Source: Anaerolineae bacterium
Lineage (GTDB): Bacteria; Chloroflexota; Anaerolineae; Aggregatilineales; Phototrophicaceae
DNA length: 64,000 bases
Assembly (NCBI GenBank): GCA_022824465.1
Contig: JAJDZV010000004.1
Coordinates: 248,001-312,000 of the forward strand
Direction: 5' to 3'
Shown here: piece after piece, positions 34,845-45,419 of the stretch
Layout: each line of letters starts with the position of its first letter
Numbering within the stretch: position 1 is the first letter of the stretch
Notes under the pieces: model-generated
Told to the model about the DNA's origin: nothing
The model's database searches: none
What the model saw: only the letters and a program-made list of their open reading frames with translations
Made by a program: the position numbers and the translations under genes

Positions 34845-37800
34845 CTACCCCGTCCCCAAGCCCAGCAATCCCGTCTCCGGCTGCGGCTTCCGCGCCTGCT
34901 CATCGTACTTGCCAAAGCGAATGACATCGCCGGCGCCCGTGATCGCTTCCACCGACAAGCCCAGGCTCTGCAACTCCTTGACCAATACGCGGAAACTCGT
35001 CGGTATGCCCGGCTCCTCGATCGCCTCGCCCTTGACGATGCTCTCGTAGGTCTTCACGCGACCCTGCACATCGTCGGACTTCACCGTCAGCATCTCCTGC
35101 AAAATATGCGCCGCGCCATAAGCCTCCAGCGCCCAGACCTCCATCTCGCCAAAACGCTGACCGCCGAATTGCGCCTTGCCCCCGAGCGGCTGCTGCGTGA
35201 CCAAACTGTAGGGACCGGTCGAACGGGCATGCGCCTTATCCTCAACCAGGTGCGCCAGCTTCAGCATATGCACGTAGCCCACTGCCACCGGGCGGTCGAA
35301 GGGCTCGCCCGTGCGTCCGTCAAACAAGGTCTGCTTGCCATAATGCGGCACCGGCTGCGTGGTCGCAAACATAACACGGTCAGCGATATCGAATAATTCA
35401 CGCTGAGTCATATCCTCACGCAGTTCAATTGCCTCCGTCGCCGTCTGCTCAATCCACAACCGGATGGACACTTCCAGCGCCTTCATATCTCGCTGATCGC
35501 GCGTTTCGTCTGACAGCTCGCTGTTGTCATAGACCATAATCTCATCCGGGTCATAGCCGTTTTCACGCAGCATTTCCGCCACGGCCACGCGCCGAACATA
35601 AATCGGATCCCGTTCCAGAATGATCTTCTCGCTGTCGTACAAGCCCGACTCGCCCACCCGCTCAAACAGATAGGCGCTGATAACATGCATGTCGTCATCG
35701 AATTCATCCGGCGCCATGCCGACGCTGGCCGCCAGACGTTCCTGATTCTCCCAGGCGCGCGCTGTCGTCTGCCGCCAGGCCCAGTCGGTCATCCAGGCGC
35801 GTCCCAACTCCGCCTGGATCTCGTGCTCCTTGACGCCGTCAAACACTGGCGTGATCGCGCGGAAGCCCATGCGGTCCGCCGCCCAGCCGAGATGCAACTC
35901 CAGGATCTGCCCGATATTCATTCGGCTCGGCACACCCAGCGGATTCAAGATGATCTCTACCGGCACGCCGCCATCGATATACGGCATATCCTCGACCGAC
36001 ACAATCTTCGAGATGACGCCCTTGTTGCCATGCCGACCGGCCATCTTGTCGCCAACGGTGAGTTTGCGGCGCTGCGCCACACTCACGCGCACCATCTTCT
36101 CCACGCCAGCCGGCAAATCCGGGTGCTCATCGCGCGTGAACACCTTGACGTCAATCACCTTGCCGCGATCGCCATGCGGCAGCCGCAGCGACGAATCTTT
36201 CACCTCGCGCGCCTGCTCGCCGAAGATAGCCCGCAGCAGCTTCTCTTCCGGCGACAACTCCTTCTCGCCCTTCGGCGTGATCTTGCCCACCAGAATGTCG
36301 TTGGGTCCCACCTCAGCGCCGATGCGCACGATGCCGTGCTCATCCAGGTCTTTCAGCGCGTCTTCGCCGACGTTGGGAATATCGAAGGTAATCTCTTCCG
36401 GACCCAGCTTGGTGTCCCGCGCTTCTATCTCGTGCTTCTCGATATGGATGCTCGTGAACTTGTCGTTGCGCAGCATATCCTCGCTGACCAACAAGGCGTC
36501 TTCATAATTGCCGCCATCCCAGGATAAGAAGCAGGTCAATACATCGTGCCCCAAAGCCAGGTGACCATTATAAGTCGACGAACTATCGGCGACGACATCG
36601 CCCGGCTTGATCCAGTCGCCCTTGCGCACCACCGGCCGCTGGTCAATGCAAGTCGACTGATTGGATCGCTCGTATTTGCGAAGTTGGAAGGTATGCTCCG
36701 CGCCCTCTTGCGTGCGCACAATCACGCGGTGACCCTGAACGCTGATGACTTCCGCTTCAATCTCCGACACCAACACCTGCCCGCTGTCCGAAGCCGCCTG
36801 CCGTTCCATACCCGTGCTCACCACCGAGACATCCGGCGTGAGTAGCGGCACCGCCTGCCGCTGCATATTGGAGCCCATCAACGCGCGGTTGGCCGCATCA
36901 TGCGACAAGAAGGGAATCAGCGCAGCGCTTATGCCGACGATCTGGCGCGGGGCAATATCCATGAACTCGATTCGCCGCGGCGGCACCGAGAGAAAACCCT
37001 GCTCATAACGCGCCGATACGCGCCTTGACACAAACTGTCCGCGCTCGCCAAGCACCGCATTCGCCTGCGCGATGATAAAGCGGTCTTCATGGTCCGCAGA
37101 CAGATACTCGATCTCGTGCGAGGCAAATGGCACTACGGGAATTTCCGTGATGCCATGTCGCTTTAGCAGTTCGATGGCTTCGGCGTCAATTTGCGCGCCT
37201 TCTTCGAGAACAAGGCTTTCGATATTGACACTGCCGCCGAGCTGCTCACCGAGCAGATCCTCAGAAACCGGACGATTCCGAATGACGCCTCCGGCCATCG
37301 ACTCGCTGTCAATCAAGGACCTCAGCGCCTGCCCGGCTGACGCTTGGCTAGACCGCGCGCTTTCCAGCCGATCGGGATACTTGGTCAAGCGCTTCCCATG
37401 CTTTTGCACGCGGTCCCGTAGATTCTTCGGGATGCTCCCCCCGTTGAGCGAAGCGATTTCTGAGACCGCATTGTTAAGGTTTCGCAATCCTGCTTCGAGA
37501 TCGGCTCTTTCCCTTCCGTGTTCTTCCGCCTTCTCCAAGAACAACCGCGCCGCCTCCGCAAGCTCGTCGGGGAGCTCAGTTTGCTGCCGCAACTGGGCGA
37601 CGACGCCGCGCAACTCCGTCCGCGCATCGCCGTATTCGTCATACACTTGCCCAATTTCGTTCATGCGCTGCTCATAGAGCTCAAGAAACCGCTCGACCGA
37701 GTCATCATCCGACGACGCGCTGGTTCGCCGCAACTCATAGATCTTGTTGTCAAGCACGGCATATTCTCGAGCCGCTGTATCCGCGAATGCGTCAAAGCCC

Positions 37801-39608
37801 TGCTGGCTTTCATCAAGCCGGTCGTCGCTTCCCAAATCGGCGATGCGCGCAAGCAGCGAAAAGACCTCGTCTTCCTTGGCCAACATAGGCAAAGTGTCCG
37901 CCTCATCGCCAAAGAGCCGCAGACGCTCTAGCAATCGCTCATCTACCACATCGCCGACTTCGATTCTAAGACTCGCCTCCACATCATCCCGCAGCGTCCG
38001 CCCCGGAAGCCGAGGATCCTCCACATCCAAGGTATTGACCACCTTACGATAAGGCGTCTCAATGAACCCCAACTCATTCACCCGCGCATAGCTCGCCAGC
38101 CGGCCGATCAATCCAATATTCGGTCCCTCCGGCGTCTCTATAGGACAGATGCGCCCATAATGGCTGTGGTGCACATCGCGCACGTCAAAACCGGCGCGCT
38201 CCCGCCGCAAGCCGCCCGGACCCAGTGCCGACAAGGTCCGCTTGTGCGTCAACTCGGACAGCGGATTCGTCTGCTCCATGAACTGCGACAATTGCGACGA
38301 GCCAAAGAACTCTCGCACAGCCGCGACAATCGGCCGAATATTAACCAACGACACCGGCGTCAACTGCTCGGCTTCGCGGATGGACATGCGTTCCTTCACC
38401 ACCCGCTCCATGCGCCGCATTCCGATCCGCAGTTTGTTGCCAATCAGTTCGCCAACGGTCTTGACGCGGCGGTTGCCAAGATGATCGATGTCGTCCTTCG
38501 CGCGCGCGCCATTGTTAATCTTGATCATCTGCTCAACCAGCTTGACGATATCCGCTTTGGTGATCGTCCGGTGCGAAAGCTCGATCTTGCCCTCAAGCCC
38601 CAATCGCTGGTTCAGCTTATAACGCCCAACCCGTTCCAGGTCATAGCGCCGCTGGTCGAAGAGCTGCCCTCGCAGGTATTCGCGCGCGTTTTCCAGCGTC
38701 GGCGGATCGCCCGGGCGCATTCGCTTGTAAAACTCAATCAGTGCCGCGTCCGACAAGGTCTGGTTCTTCTTGACCTCCCAAACCGGCTCGTTCTTGAAGG
38801 AACTCTGGATGTATTGGTGCGTCTCGTTATCGTCGACCGCCGCAAACAACTCGAGGATTTCTTCATCCTTGCCGGTCTTGATCGGCGACAGTGACTTTGG
38901 CAAGCCGTCATCCACCGACGCCAAAGCTCGCAGCAAAATCGTCACCGGTATCGTCCGCTTACGATTGAATTTAATCGTGATGTAGTCCGTCTTGCGCGTC
39001 TCGAATTCCATCCAGGCGCCGCGGTCGGGGATCAATTTCGCATTTGAAAGTTGACGACCCGTCGCCCGCTCTTCTTCGGCATCGAAATAAACGCCGGGCG
39101 AGCGAATCAACTGGCTGACGACCACGCGCTCCGTTCCATTGATGATGAAGGTGCCCTTCTCCGTCATCAGCGGAAACTCGCCCATGAATATATTCTGCAA
39201 TATGATTTCGTCGCCTTGCTCGTGATTGACCATCGCGACTTGCACATACAGCGGCGCCGCAAACGACATATCGCGCTCAATGCACTCGTCTTCGTCGTAC
39301 TTCGGCTCCTGCATATAAATCTGCAAGCCCTTCTTGGGCTTCTGCGTCGTGTTGAGAAGCCTGTAAGGACGATGATCTTTCGGCGGCGGCTGAAACTCAA
39401 ATTCCTCGGAATCGGGGTGATTACCCGGGAAATAGAGCGACAGATTGCCGTTGAAACTCTCGATTGGATTGATCTCGTCGAATAGCTCTTTCAGCTTTCC
39501 GCCATAGAAGAAGTCCTCAAACGACTGCCTCTGTATATCAATCAACGACGGCAATTCCTGAATCTCGGGCGTACGCGCGTAGTTCTTCACGTTATAATAC
39601 TGTTTCAA
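34845..39608 (-). CDS. rpoB: RNA polymerase beta subunit with a large internal insertion
   Basis: 1587 residues; most bacterial RpoB is 1100-1350. All core regions are present, including the rifampicin-pocket segment [22 protein letters not shown] followed by [37 protein letters not shown] and the C-terminal [24 protein letters not shown]. About 300 extra residues (about 525-828), charged and coiled-coil-like, lie between FIETPYRKV and [13 protein letters not shown], where E. coli has about 10. The start codon is TTG with AAGGAG 7 bases upstream; no in-frame ATG competes. No rpoC follows and no ribosomal protein gene precedes it. Confidence 0.97.
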   Translation of the reverse strand: MKQYYNVKNYARTPEIQELPSLIDIQRQSFEDFFYGGKLKELFDEINPIESFNGNLSLYFPGNHPDSEEFEFQPPPKDHRPYRLLNTTQKPKKGLQIYMQEPKYDEDECIERDMSFAAPLYVQVAMVNHEQGDEIILQNIFMGEFPLMTEKGTFIINGTERVVVSQLIRSPGVYFDAEEERATGRQLSNAKLIPDRGAWMEFETRKTDYITIKFNRKRTIPVTILLRALASVDDGLPKSLSPIKTGKDEEILELFAAVDDNETHQYIQSSFKNEPVWEVKKNQTLSDAALIEFYKRMRPGDPPTLENAREYLRGQLFDQRRYDLERVGRYKLNQRLGLEGKIELSHRTITKADIVKLVEQMIKINNGARAKDDIDHLGNRRVKTVGELIGNKLRIGMRRMERVVKERMSIREAEQLTPVSLVNIRPIVAAVREFFGSSQLSQFMEQTNPLSELTHKRTLSALGPGGLRRERAGFDVRDVHHSHYGRICPIETPEGPNIGLIGRLASYARVNELGFIETPYRKVVNTLDVEDPRLPGRTLRDDVEASLRIEVGDVVDERLLERLRLFGDEADTLPMLAKEDEVFSLLARIADLGSDDRLDESQQGFDAFADTAAREYAVLDNKIYELRRTSASSDDDSVERFLELYEQRMNEIGQVYDEYGDARTELRGVVAQLRQQTELPDELAEAARLFLEKAEEHGRERADLEAGLRNLNNAVSEIASLNGGSIPKNLRDRVQKHGKRLTKYPDRLESARSSQASAGQALRSLIDSESMAGGVIRNRPVSEDLLGEQLGGSVNIESLVLEEGAQIDAEAIELLKRHGITEIPVVPFASHEIEYLSADHEDRFIIAQANAVLGERGQFVSRRVSARYEQGFLSVPPRRIEFMDIAPRQIVGISAALIPFLSHDAANRALMGSNMQRQAVPLLTPDVSVVSTGMERQAASDSGQVLVSEIEAEVISVQGHRVIVRTQEGAEHTFQLRKYERSNQSTCIDQRPVVRKGDWIKPGDVVADSSSTYNGHLALGHDVLTCFLSWDGGNYEDALLVSEDMLRNDKFTSIHIEKHEIEARDTKLGPEEITFDIPNVGEDALKDLDEHGIVRIGAEVGPNDILVGKITPKGEKELSPEEKLLRAIFGEQAREVKDSSLRLPHGDRGKVIDVKVFTRDEHPDLPAGVEKMVRVSVAQRRKLTVGDKMAGRHGNKGVISKIVSVEDMPYIDGGVPVEIILNPLGVPSRMNIGQILELHLGWAADRMGFRAITPVFDGVKEHEIQAELGRAWMTDWAWRQTTARAWENQERLAASVGMAPDEFDDDMHVISAYLFERVGESGLYDSEKIILERDPIYVRRVAVAEMLRENGYDPDEIMVYDNSELSDETRDQRDMKALEVSIRLWIEQTATEAIELREDMTQRELFDIADRVMFATTQPVPHYGKQTLFDGRTGEPFDRPVAVGYVHMLKLAHLVEDKAHARSTGPYSLVTQQPLGGKAQFGGQRFGEMEVWALEAYGAAHILQEMLTVKSDDVQGRVKTYESIVKGEAIEEPGIPTSFRVLVKELQSLGLSVEAITGAGDVIRFGKYDEQARKPQPETGLLGLGTG

Positions 39609-39790
39609 GGTACGGCTCCTTGGAAGTATAGATGACTCGTCGGACCAACCAGGGCGATAAGACAGCGAACCCTACGCCCAGTCGCAAGACCAGCGAAGGG
39701 AATAGCTAAAGCGCATACAACACAAAATGTGCCTATGACCTTGTATCATTCATCCGATAAATTGTGACAGCATGAGGACTGCAAACATGC
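39609..39790 (-). other. Long untranslated leader of rpoB
   Basis: If the promoter at 39791-39820 is right, rpoB mRNA has about 175 bases of leader. I see no tRNA, ribosomal protein gene or strong hairpin in it. The rest of the gap to 39959 contains no gene. Confidence 0.35.
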
Positions 39791-39820
39791 AGTGTAAAGC
39801 ACGAAGCAAGGTCTTGTCAA
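39791..39820 (-). promoter_or_regulatory. Candidate promoter of rpoB
   Basis: Minus strand: perfect TTGACA (39820-39815), 18-base spacer, TACACT (39796-39791). Confidence 0.5.
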
Positions 39821-39959
39821 GACTTCCCTTTAACTCGACCGTCTTTCGGAGTCGCCTCCCATTAGTCTATCACATGTCGCACCGCAGGCAAGTCCCAAAA
39901 CTGATTGCTTACGCGCATCCCGCGCCCGCAACAAGCCCATTCGAGACCTCCTGCGCTCC

Positions 39960-40748
39960 ATGACCGCGCGCGATGTCAAAGGCCAGGTTCAGCGCCGCTT
40001 CGGCGATGTGGCCGCCAACTATCGAACCAGCCGTGTCCATGCCGCCGGACCTGACCTTGACCTCATGGCTGCCTCCGCCCTCCTCGCGGAAGATGCGGTC
40101 GTGCTGGACGCCGGCTGCGGCGCCGGTCACGCGTCCCTGGCGCTTGCCCCTCGCGCCAGTTGCGTATTGGCCTGCGACTTCACTCGCGCCATGCTCGACC
40201 AGCTCAACGCGCTGGCAACGCAACGGAGGGTCCAAAATGTCGTGGCGCAAATCGCCGATGTCGAGAATCTTCCATACATGTCGCATTGCGTTGATCTCGT
40301 CGTCACGCGATTCAGCGCCCACCACTGGCTGCATCCTGAGCGAGCGCTGGCGGAGTGCCGCCGCCTGCTGAAGCCAAATGGCGCGCTCCTGATCAGCGAC
40401 ATTATGGCGCGCGAAGATTACGCGCAGGATACATTTCTGCAGGCCATCGAACTCCTGCGCGATCCGTCGCACGTCCGCGATTACCGGCTCTCCGAGTGGC
40501 AATCCATGCTTCGCGCCGCCGGCTTCAAGTCCGAAACGCTGCTGGCCTATGACTTGACGCTGCATTTTGGCGCATGGACACAACGCATGGCGACGCCTAG
40601 CCAGAACGCTGCGATGATCCTTTCGCTCTTCCAAGGCGCTCCCGCCGAGATTAAGCGCGCGTTTAACCTGCCCGACCGCATCGACAGCGACGATTTCGAA
40701 TTCACAATACCCGGCGCTGTGCTTAAGGCGACAGTTGCGGCCGACTAA
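39960..40748 (+). CDS. SAM-dependent methyltransferase, class I
   Basis: 262 residues, soluble. The SAM-binding motif I is VVLDAGCGAGHASLALA, the acidic residue after strand 2 is in LACDFTRAMLDQL, and the later LLISDIMAR is the post-motif strand. The region resembles UbiE/BioC-type small-molecule methyltransferases. The substrate is unknown. There is no clear ribosome-binding site. The TAA stop overlaps the ABC-F stop on the opposite strand by 4 bases. Confidence 0.82.
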   Translation: MTARDVKGQVQRRFGDVAANYRTSRVHAAGPDLDLMAASALLAEDAVVLDAGCGAGHASLALAPRASCVLACDFTRAMLDQLNALATQRRVQNVVAQIADVENLPYMSHCVDLVVTRFSAHHWLHPERALAECRRLLKPNGALLISDIMAREDYAQDTFLQAIELLRDPSHVRDYRLSEWQSMLRAAGFKSETLLAYDLTLHFGAWTQRMATPSQNAAMILSLFQGAPAEIKRAFNLPDRIDSDDFEFTIPGAVLKATVAAD

Positions 40749-42400
40749 GTCAACGGCAGTCGTCCAGACTTCGCCAAGTATTCACTATAACCGCCGAGAT
40801 GCTCAACCAGCGTCCCGTCGACAATCTCTACGATGCGTTCGACCGTCTGATCAAGAAAATAACGATCATGAGACACGATGAGCGCTGCGCCCTCAAATTC
40901 ATCCAGCGCGTCTTCAAGCACCTCAACCGATGCGATATCAAGGTTGTTGGTCGGCTCATCAAGCAGCAACAGATTCGGCTGCCGAAGCATGACCAACGCC
41001 AATTGCAGCCGACTGCGCTCCCCGCCAGAGAGCGTCCGCACCGGCTGCCGAACCTGCTCATAGCCAAATGCCATCTGCAACAAAAAGCTCACTGCGGTCT
41101 GCTCGCTGCTGTTCTGCACGCTGCGAATCAGTTCCAGCGGCGTCTTGTCCAGCCAGTCTTCAAGCGTCTGATGCTCTTGCGAATAATAGCCTATGCGTAT
41201 GCTGGGACCCACCTTGACAGCGCCAGCGCTCGGCTCCATTTCGCCCAGTATCATCCGCAAGAGCACGGTCTTGCCCGCGCCATTAGGACCGATGACGCCG
41301 ACGCGCTCGCCATGACGCAACAACATATTGGCGTCGCCAAGTAAGGGACCATTGTCAAACGCGATCGATACATCGACGAGCTCGAGCGCCTTCTTGCTGC
41401 CGCGCCAGCCCTCGACTTTGAAATCCATCAGCCTCTGCTCAAATACCTTCTCGATTACCTCGCCCCGCTCCTCCATTTGCCGCAACATCCGCCGTCTCTG
41501 CCGCGCCGCCAACATATGCTTGCGGCTTAGCACTTGTTTCGCCCAACGTTCGAATCGTTCGATCATCGCCTCAATACGCGCGATCTCTTTCTGCTGCGTC
41601 ACGCGTTGCTGCTGCTGTCGCAAGCGCCGCAACTCCCGCTCATTGACGTAATACGAATAATTGCCGTGATAGATCGTAAGCTTGCCGTCCTCCAATTCGA
41701 CCGTCTGCGTCGTCGCCTCATCCAGCAGATACCGATCGTGCGATATGATCACAACGCTCTTGCGATAATTGCGTATGAATCGCTCCAACTGCCGCTTCCC
41801 CTCTATATCCAGATGGTTGTCCGGTTCATCAAGCAGCAGTATATCCGGCGCCGAAACCGCCAACTGCGCCAGCGTCGCCATCTTCTTCTGGCCGCCGGAC
41901 AAGGCGCCAACCGGCAGGTCGTAGTCTGCCGCGCTGAATCCCAGCATCGCCAACAGCTCGCGCGCGTGGCTGGCGTGGCGGCTGCCATTCATCCGCTCGT
42001 AACGCGTCAACTCGGCTTCATGCCGCGTCAATGTCCGCGACAAGCGCGCCACATCGCCATAAACATCGGGATCAGCCAGTTGACTCTCGATTTCGCTGAG
42101 CGCGCGCTCCGCCTCCGCCAACTCGGGCGGCTTGACCATCGCGGCTTCAATCAGCGTAGATTCCGCCGGCAGCTCAATGTCCTGTGGCAAGTAGCCAATT
42201 CGCACACCCTTCTGTCGCGCGACCTTACCGCGCTCTGGCTCAATTTCGCCCAGCAAAACCTTGAATAGCGTCGATTTGCCCGCCCCATTGGGACCGACCA
42301 GCGCGATCCGATCTCGATCGCCAATAACCCAGGACAAGTCGCGATACAACTCGCGCCCGGCCAAGTTCACCGTGATGTTGTTGACGCGCAGAATGTGCAT
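40745..42400 (-). CDS. ABC-F family ATPase (ribosome-associated)
   Basis: 551 residues with two ATPase domains and no membrane segment. Walker A: GPNGAGKSTLF and GPNGAGKTVLL; signatures LSGGQKKMA and LSGGERSRLQ; Walker B in ILLLDEPDNHLD and LLLLDEPTNNLD. The linker between the domains (about 230-310) is basic and Arg/Gln-rich, as expected of the P-site tRNA interaction motif. ABC-F proteins act on the ribosome in translation rescue or antibiotic protection; the subfamily cannot be decided here. The first Walker B has DNHLD instead of TNHLD. Confidence 0.92.
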   Translation of the reverse strand: MHILRVNNITVNLAGRELYRDLSWVIGDRDRIALVGPNGAGKSTLFKVLLGEIEPERGKVARQKGVRIGYLPQDIELPAESTLIEAAMVKPPELAEAERALSEIESQLADPDVYGDVARLSRTLTRHEAELTRYERMNGSRHASHARELLAMLGFSAADYDLPVGALSGGQKKMATLAQLAVSAPDILLLDEPDNHLDIEGKRQLERFIRNYRKSVVIISHDRYLLDEATTQTVELEDGKLTIYHGNYSYYVNERELRRLRQQQQRVTQQKEIARIEAMIERFERWAKQVLSRKHMLAARQRRRMLRQMEERGEVIEKVFEQRLMDFKVEGWRGSKKALELVDVSIAFDNGPLLGDANMLLRHGERVGVIGPNGAGKTVLLRMILGEMEPSAGAVKVGPSIRIGYYSQEHQTLEDWLDKTPLELIRSVQNSSEQTAVSFLLQMAFGYEQVRQPVRTLSGGERSRLQLALVMLRQPNLLLLDEPTNNLDIASVEVLEDALDEFEGAALIVSHDRYFLDQTVERIVEIVDGTLVEHLGGYSEYLAKSGRLPLT

Positions 42401-42575
42401 TGATCGTCGGAAGGCTCGCGCAGTTGACTAGAATATGGCAGAGCTTAGCATAATTGACGCTTGCCACGCATGACCTAATTTTCGTCGCGGCGCGCAACAC
42501 CAGTTTCAATTATCATCATGGCAACTTGACTAGCGAGCAGCGCCAACTCGTCGCCTGCGCATACGGTACCGTCCT

Positions 42576-43637
42576 GTGCTCATCGTTGACGCCCAACAGA
42601 ACATCGCCTTCAATGCCCAGCAATTGCAGCGCGACTATACTGGCTGGGCTTGGCATCAGCGCCGGGCAAGCGCGCGCCGTGACCTGCCGCGCGCAACGAC
42701 CAGCCTCCGCGACAACTTGCTTGGGCGGGTCGCTGTCGTATTCGCTAGCCTGCAAGTCATCTCCGAGTCCTCGCCGAACTTGCGGCCTTGGCATAGCTTC
42801 ACCAGCGGCGATCTAAGCGACGCTCGGGATTTGGCGCGCTGGCAGCTTGACTATTACCGCCGGCTCGCCGATGACAACGATCAAATCGAGCTGATTCTCA
42901 CGCAGGCCGATCTCGCTGCTGTGCTGGAGTCCTGGCGCGAAGACATACCGCTGAACCAGCGCCTGAACGGAATCGTCGTCTCGATGAAGGGCGCCGATCC
43001 GATCTCTGAGCCCGCCCAATGCGAACAATGGTTGGAACTCGGCGCGCGCGTCATAGCGCCGGCTTGGCAGCCAAACCACTACGTCGCTGGCTATGATGCC
43101 GAACTGACCCGCGCCGGTTACGAACTGCTGGAAGCCCTTGCCAGCTTCAATGTCTTGCTCGATATCTCCGGCTTATCAGACAGAGCCGCGGCCGAAGCAC
43201 TAGCTCGTTACTCGGCGCCAATTTTCGCCAGCCACGCCAATCCGCGTTACTTTCGCGACAGCCCTCGCTGCCTCCCCGACGACCTCATCATTCGTCTCGC
43301 CGAGCGCGGCGGAGTCATGGGCATCATGGTGTATAATCGGTACTTGAGGAAAGACTGGCATCCCAGCGATCCAAAACGCCGCGTAACTGTCTCGCACTGG
43401 GTGGATGCGGTCGATTTTGTCTGCCAGCTAACCGGCGCGGTTGAACACGTCGGGCTGGGCAGCGACATCGACGGCGGCTACAGCTACAGCAGCTTGCCCG
43501 CAGAGATAGATACCTCCAGCGACCTGTGGCTGCTGCGGAAGGCGCTGCTGGAACGCGGCTTCACCGAGCCTGATGTCGCCGCAATCTTGGGCGGCAACAT
43601 GCTCCGAGTCCTGCGGGAGTCTTTGCCAGGCGGTTAA
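42576..43637 (+). CDS. Membrane-dipeptidase-like (M19) protein with degenerate metal site
   Basis: 353 residues from GTG. The fold segments of family M19 are clear (APIFASHANPRYFRDSPRCLPDDLIIRLAERGGVMGI, VGLGSDIDGG, NMLRVLRES). Four of six zinc ligands of active M19 enzymes appear lost: the DGHND motif reads DAQQN-I, the bridging Glu of the IEGA segment reads MKGA, and the first His of DLSHLSD reads DISGLSD. The later His (FASH) and the Asp (SDIDG) remain. It may be a pseudoenzyme or binding protein. No good ribosome-binding site precedes the GTG, so the start is uncertain. The next gene begins 6 bases on. Confidence 0.8.
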   Translation: MLIVDAQQNIAFNAQQLQRDYTGWAWHQRRASARRDLPRATTSLRDNLLGRVAVVFASLQVISESSPNLRPWHSFTSGDLSDARDLARWQLDYYRRLADDNDQIELILTQADLAAVLESWREDIPLNQRLNGIVVSMKGADPISEPAQCEQWLELGARVIAPAWQPNHYVAGYDAELTRAGYELLEALASFNVLLDISGLSDRAAAEALARYSAPIFASHANPRYFRDSPRCLPDDLIIRLAERGGVMGIMVYNRYLRKDWHPSDPKRRVTVSHWVDAVDFVCQLTGAVEHVGLGSDIDGGYSYSSLPAEIDTSSDLWLLRKALLERGFTEPDVAAILGGNMLRVLRESLPGG

Positions 43638-43643
43638 ACGCTT

Positions 43644-44159
43644 ATGTGGCGATTCGCACAAGTTGGCATCGCGCTGGGCGCCCTGGGCGCCATGATCTGC
43701 TTCATGGGGCTCTTTCCCGGCGTTACCGGCGCCGTGCCTACCGCCGGCATCGGGCTGATTCAAGTGGCGATGGTCATTACCGGCTACAGTTTGCTCATCC
43801 TGGGCGCTCTTACCTACTTGAAATACACCTTCTATCTGGATGTCCCCGGGACGCTTATCCAGCAAATCGGGACGCGGCTGGCGCTCACCGGACTGCTTTT
43901 CGCCGCCCTCGCCGGGCTCGCCGACATCCTCGGTTTCGGCAGCCACATCCGCGATGATACCGGCGACATTTTCTTCGGGCAGCTGCAGATGATCGGCATT
44001 CTCGCCTCTTTCGGGCTATCTTCATTCGGCGTGCTGGTCTATGTCTTGGCTGGCGCCCGCCTGGCGCGCCACGCCCCGGTCGAAGCGCTCAGTGAAAGCA
44101 TCGCCGGCGTGGACGATACCAGCGAGATACCGCAGGTCGAAGTAAACGCGGAGTCATGA
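43644..44159 (+). CDS. Four-helix membrane protein of unknown function
   Basis: 171 residues with four hydrophobic helices (about 5-30, 38-60, 78-100, 110-135) and an acidic C-terminal tail predicted cytoplasmic. No family recognised. It begins 6 bases after the M19 gene and its stop overlaps the next start as ATGA, so the three genes form an operon. Confidence 0.72.
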   Translation: MWRFAQVGIALGALGAMICFMGLFPGVTGAVPTAGIGLIQVAMVITGYSLLILGALTYLKYTFYLDVPGTLIQQIGTRLALTGLLFAALAGLADILGFGSHIRDDTGDIFFGQLQMIGILASFGLSSFGVLVYVLAGARLARHAPVEALSESIAGVDDTSEIPQVEVNAES

Positions 44160-45358
44160 GCGACCGCTCCCCAGACACTGGTCGAAATTCCGCGCGGCGC
44201 GTTACTATCAAGGATTCATCCTGGAGCGATATGCCGCCAAGATTGCTCTACGTTGTCAATATCCCGCGCTTCTTTGTATCGCATCGCTTGCCCCTGGCGC
44301 TGGCCGCGCGCGACGCCGGCTTCGACGTGCGCATCGCCACAGCTGACATCGACGCCGCCTCACAAGAACGGATCTCCGCCGACCGTCTGCCGCTTCACCC
44401 CGTGCCAATCAGCCAGCATGGCATGAATCCTCTGCGGGAAGCGCATACTCTTCTCGCCCTGCGCCGGCTCTACCGGCGTGTGCGACCAGACTTGCTTCAT
44501 CACATCAGCATAAAGCCGGTCATCTACGGCGGAATCGCTGCCCGGCTTGCCGGCGACATTCCCGCCATTCACGCCATGAGCGGCTTGGGGTATGTCTTCG
44601 CCAGCGACGACCCTAAAGCCAGGATTCTGGCGCGTTTCAGCCAGCCAGCCTTCAAATTGGCGCTGGCAGGCAAGCGCTCGCGCATGATCTTTCAGAACCC
44701 AAACGACCAAGATGTGTTTGTGAACCGCGGCCTCATCGAGCGGGACAAGACCTGCGTGATCCGCGGCTCCGGCGTCGACCCTACCGCATTCCGCCCTCGT
44801 GCCGAGACAGAAACGGATCGCCCCGTGGTTCTGTTCGCCGGGCGTCTCCTCTGGCAAAAAGGGCTGGCGCAATTCGTCGAAGCGGCGCGCCGGCTCAAGG
44901 GCAGCGCGCGTTTCCGCGTCGTCGGTTATGAGGAGAAAACCAGCCCCTCAAATGTCCCATCCTCTCAACTGCAAGCCTGGCACGATGCCGGTCACATTGA
45001 ATGGGGCGGCAAACGCGATGATATGCCGAACGTATTCGCGCAGTGCCACATCGTTTGCCTGCCCTCCACTTATGGCGAAGGCGTACCCAAAGTCCTGGTC
45101 GAAGCCGCCGCCAGCGGTCGCGCCTGCGTCGCCACCAATATTCCCGGCTGCCGCGAAATCGTGCGCCACCAAGAAAACGGATACCTCGTCCCGCCAAATG
45201 ACGTCGACGCGCTAGCAGACGCCCTTCGCCGCCTCATCAACGACGCCCGCCTGCGCCGACAATTTGGCGCCCGGGGACGCGAGATTGCGCTCGCTAGCTT
45301 CACCCTCAGCCATGTTATTAAAGAGACGCTTGCGCTCTATCGTGCCGCCCTCCGGTAA
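44156..45358 (+). CDS. Glycosyltransferase family 4
   Basis: 400 residues, GT-B fold. The N-terminal half has the acceptor-side pattern (LLYVVNIPRFFVSHRLPLALAARDAGFDVRI); the C-terminal half has the nucleotide-sugar site VVLFAGRLLWQKGLAQFVEAARRL and the EX7E-type segment CLPSTYGEGVPKVLVEAAASGRACVATNIPGCREIV. Cytoplasmic or membrane-associated; the sugar is unknown. The start overlaps the preceding stop (ATGA). Confidence 0.88.
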   Translation: MSDRSPDTGRNSARRVTIKDSSWSDMPPRLLYVVNIPRFFVSHRLPLALAARDAGFDVRIATADIDAASQERISADRLPLHPVPISQHGMNPLREAHTLLALRRLYRRVRPDLLHHISIKPVIYGGIAARLAGDIPAIHAMSGLGYVFASDDPKARILARFSQPAFKLALAGKRSRMIFQNPNDQDVFVNRGLIERDKTCVIRGSGVDPTAFRPRAETETDRPVVLFAGRLLWQKGLAQFVEAARRLKGSARFRVVGYEEKTSPSNVPSSQLQAWHDAGHIEWGGKRDDMPNVFAQCHIVCLPSTYGEGVPKVLVEAAASGRACVATNIPGCREIVRHQENGYLVPPNDVDALADALRRLINDARLRRQFGARGREIALASFTLSHVIKETLALYRAALR

Positions 45359-45419
45359 TCCACCGCGCCAACTCCACCCATCAGCGCAAGGCAGATTGCC
45401 CCGTGCGATCCCATGGTCC

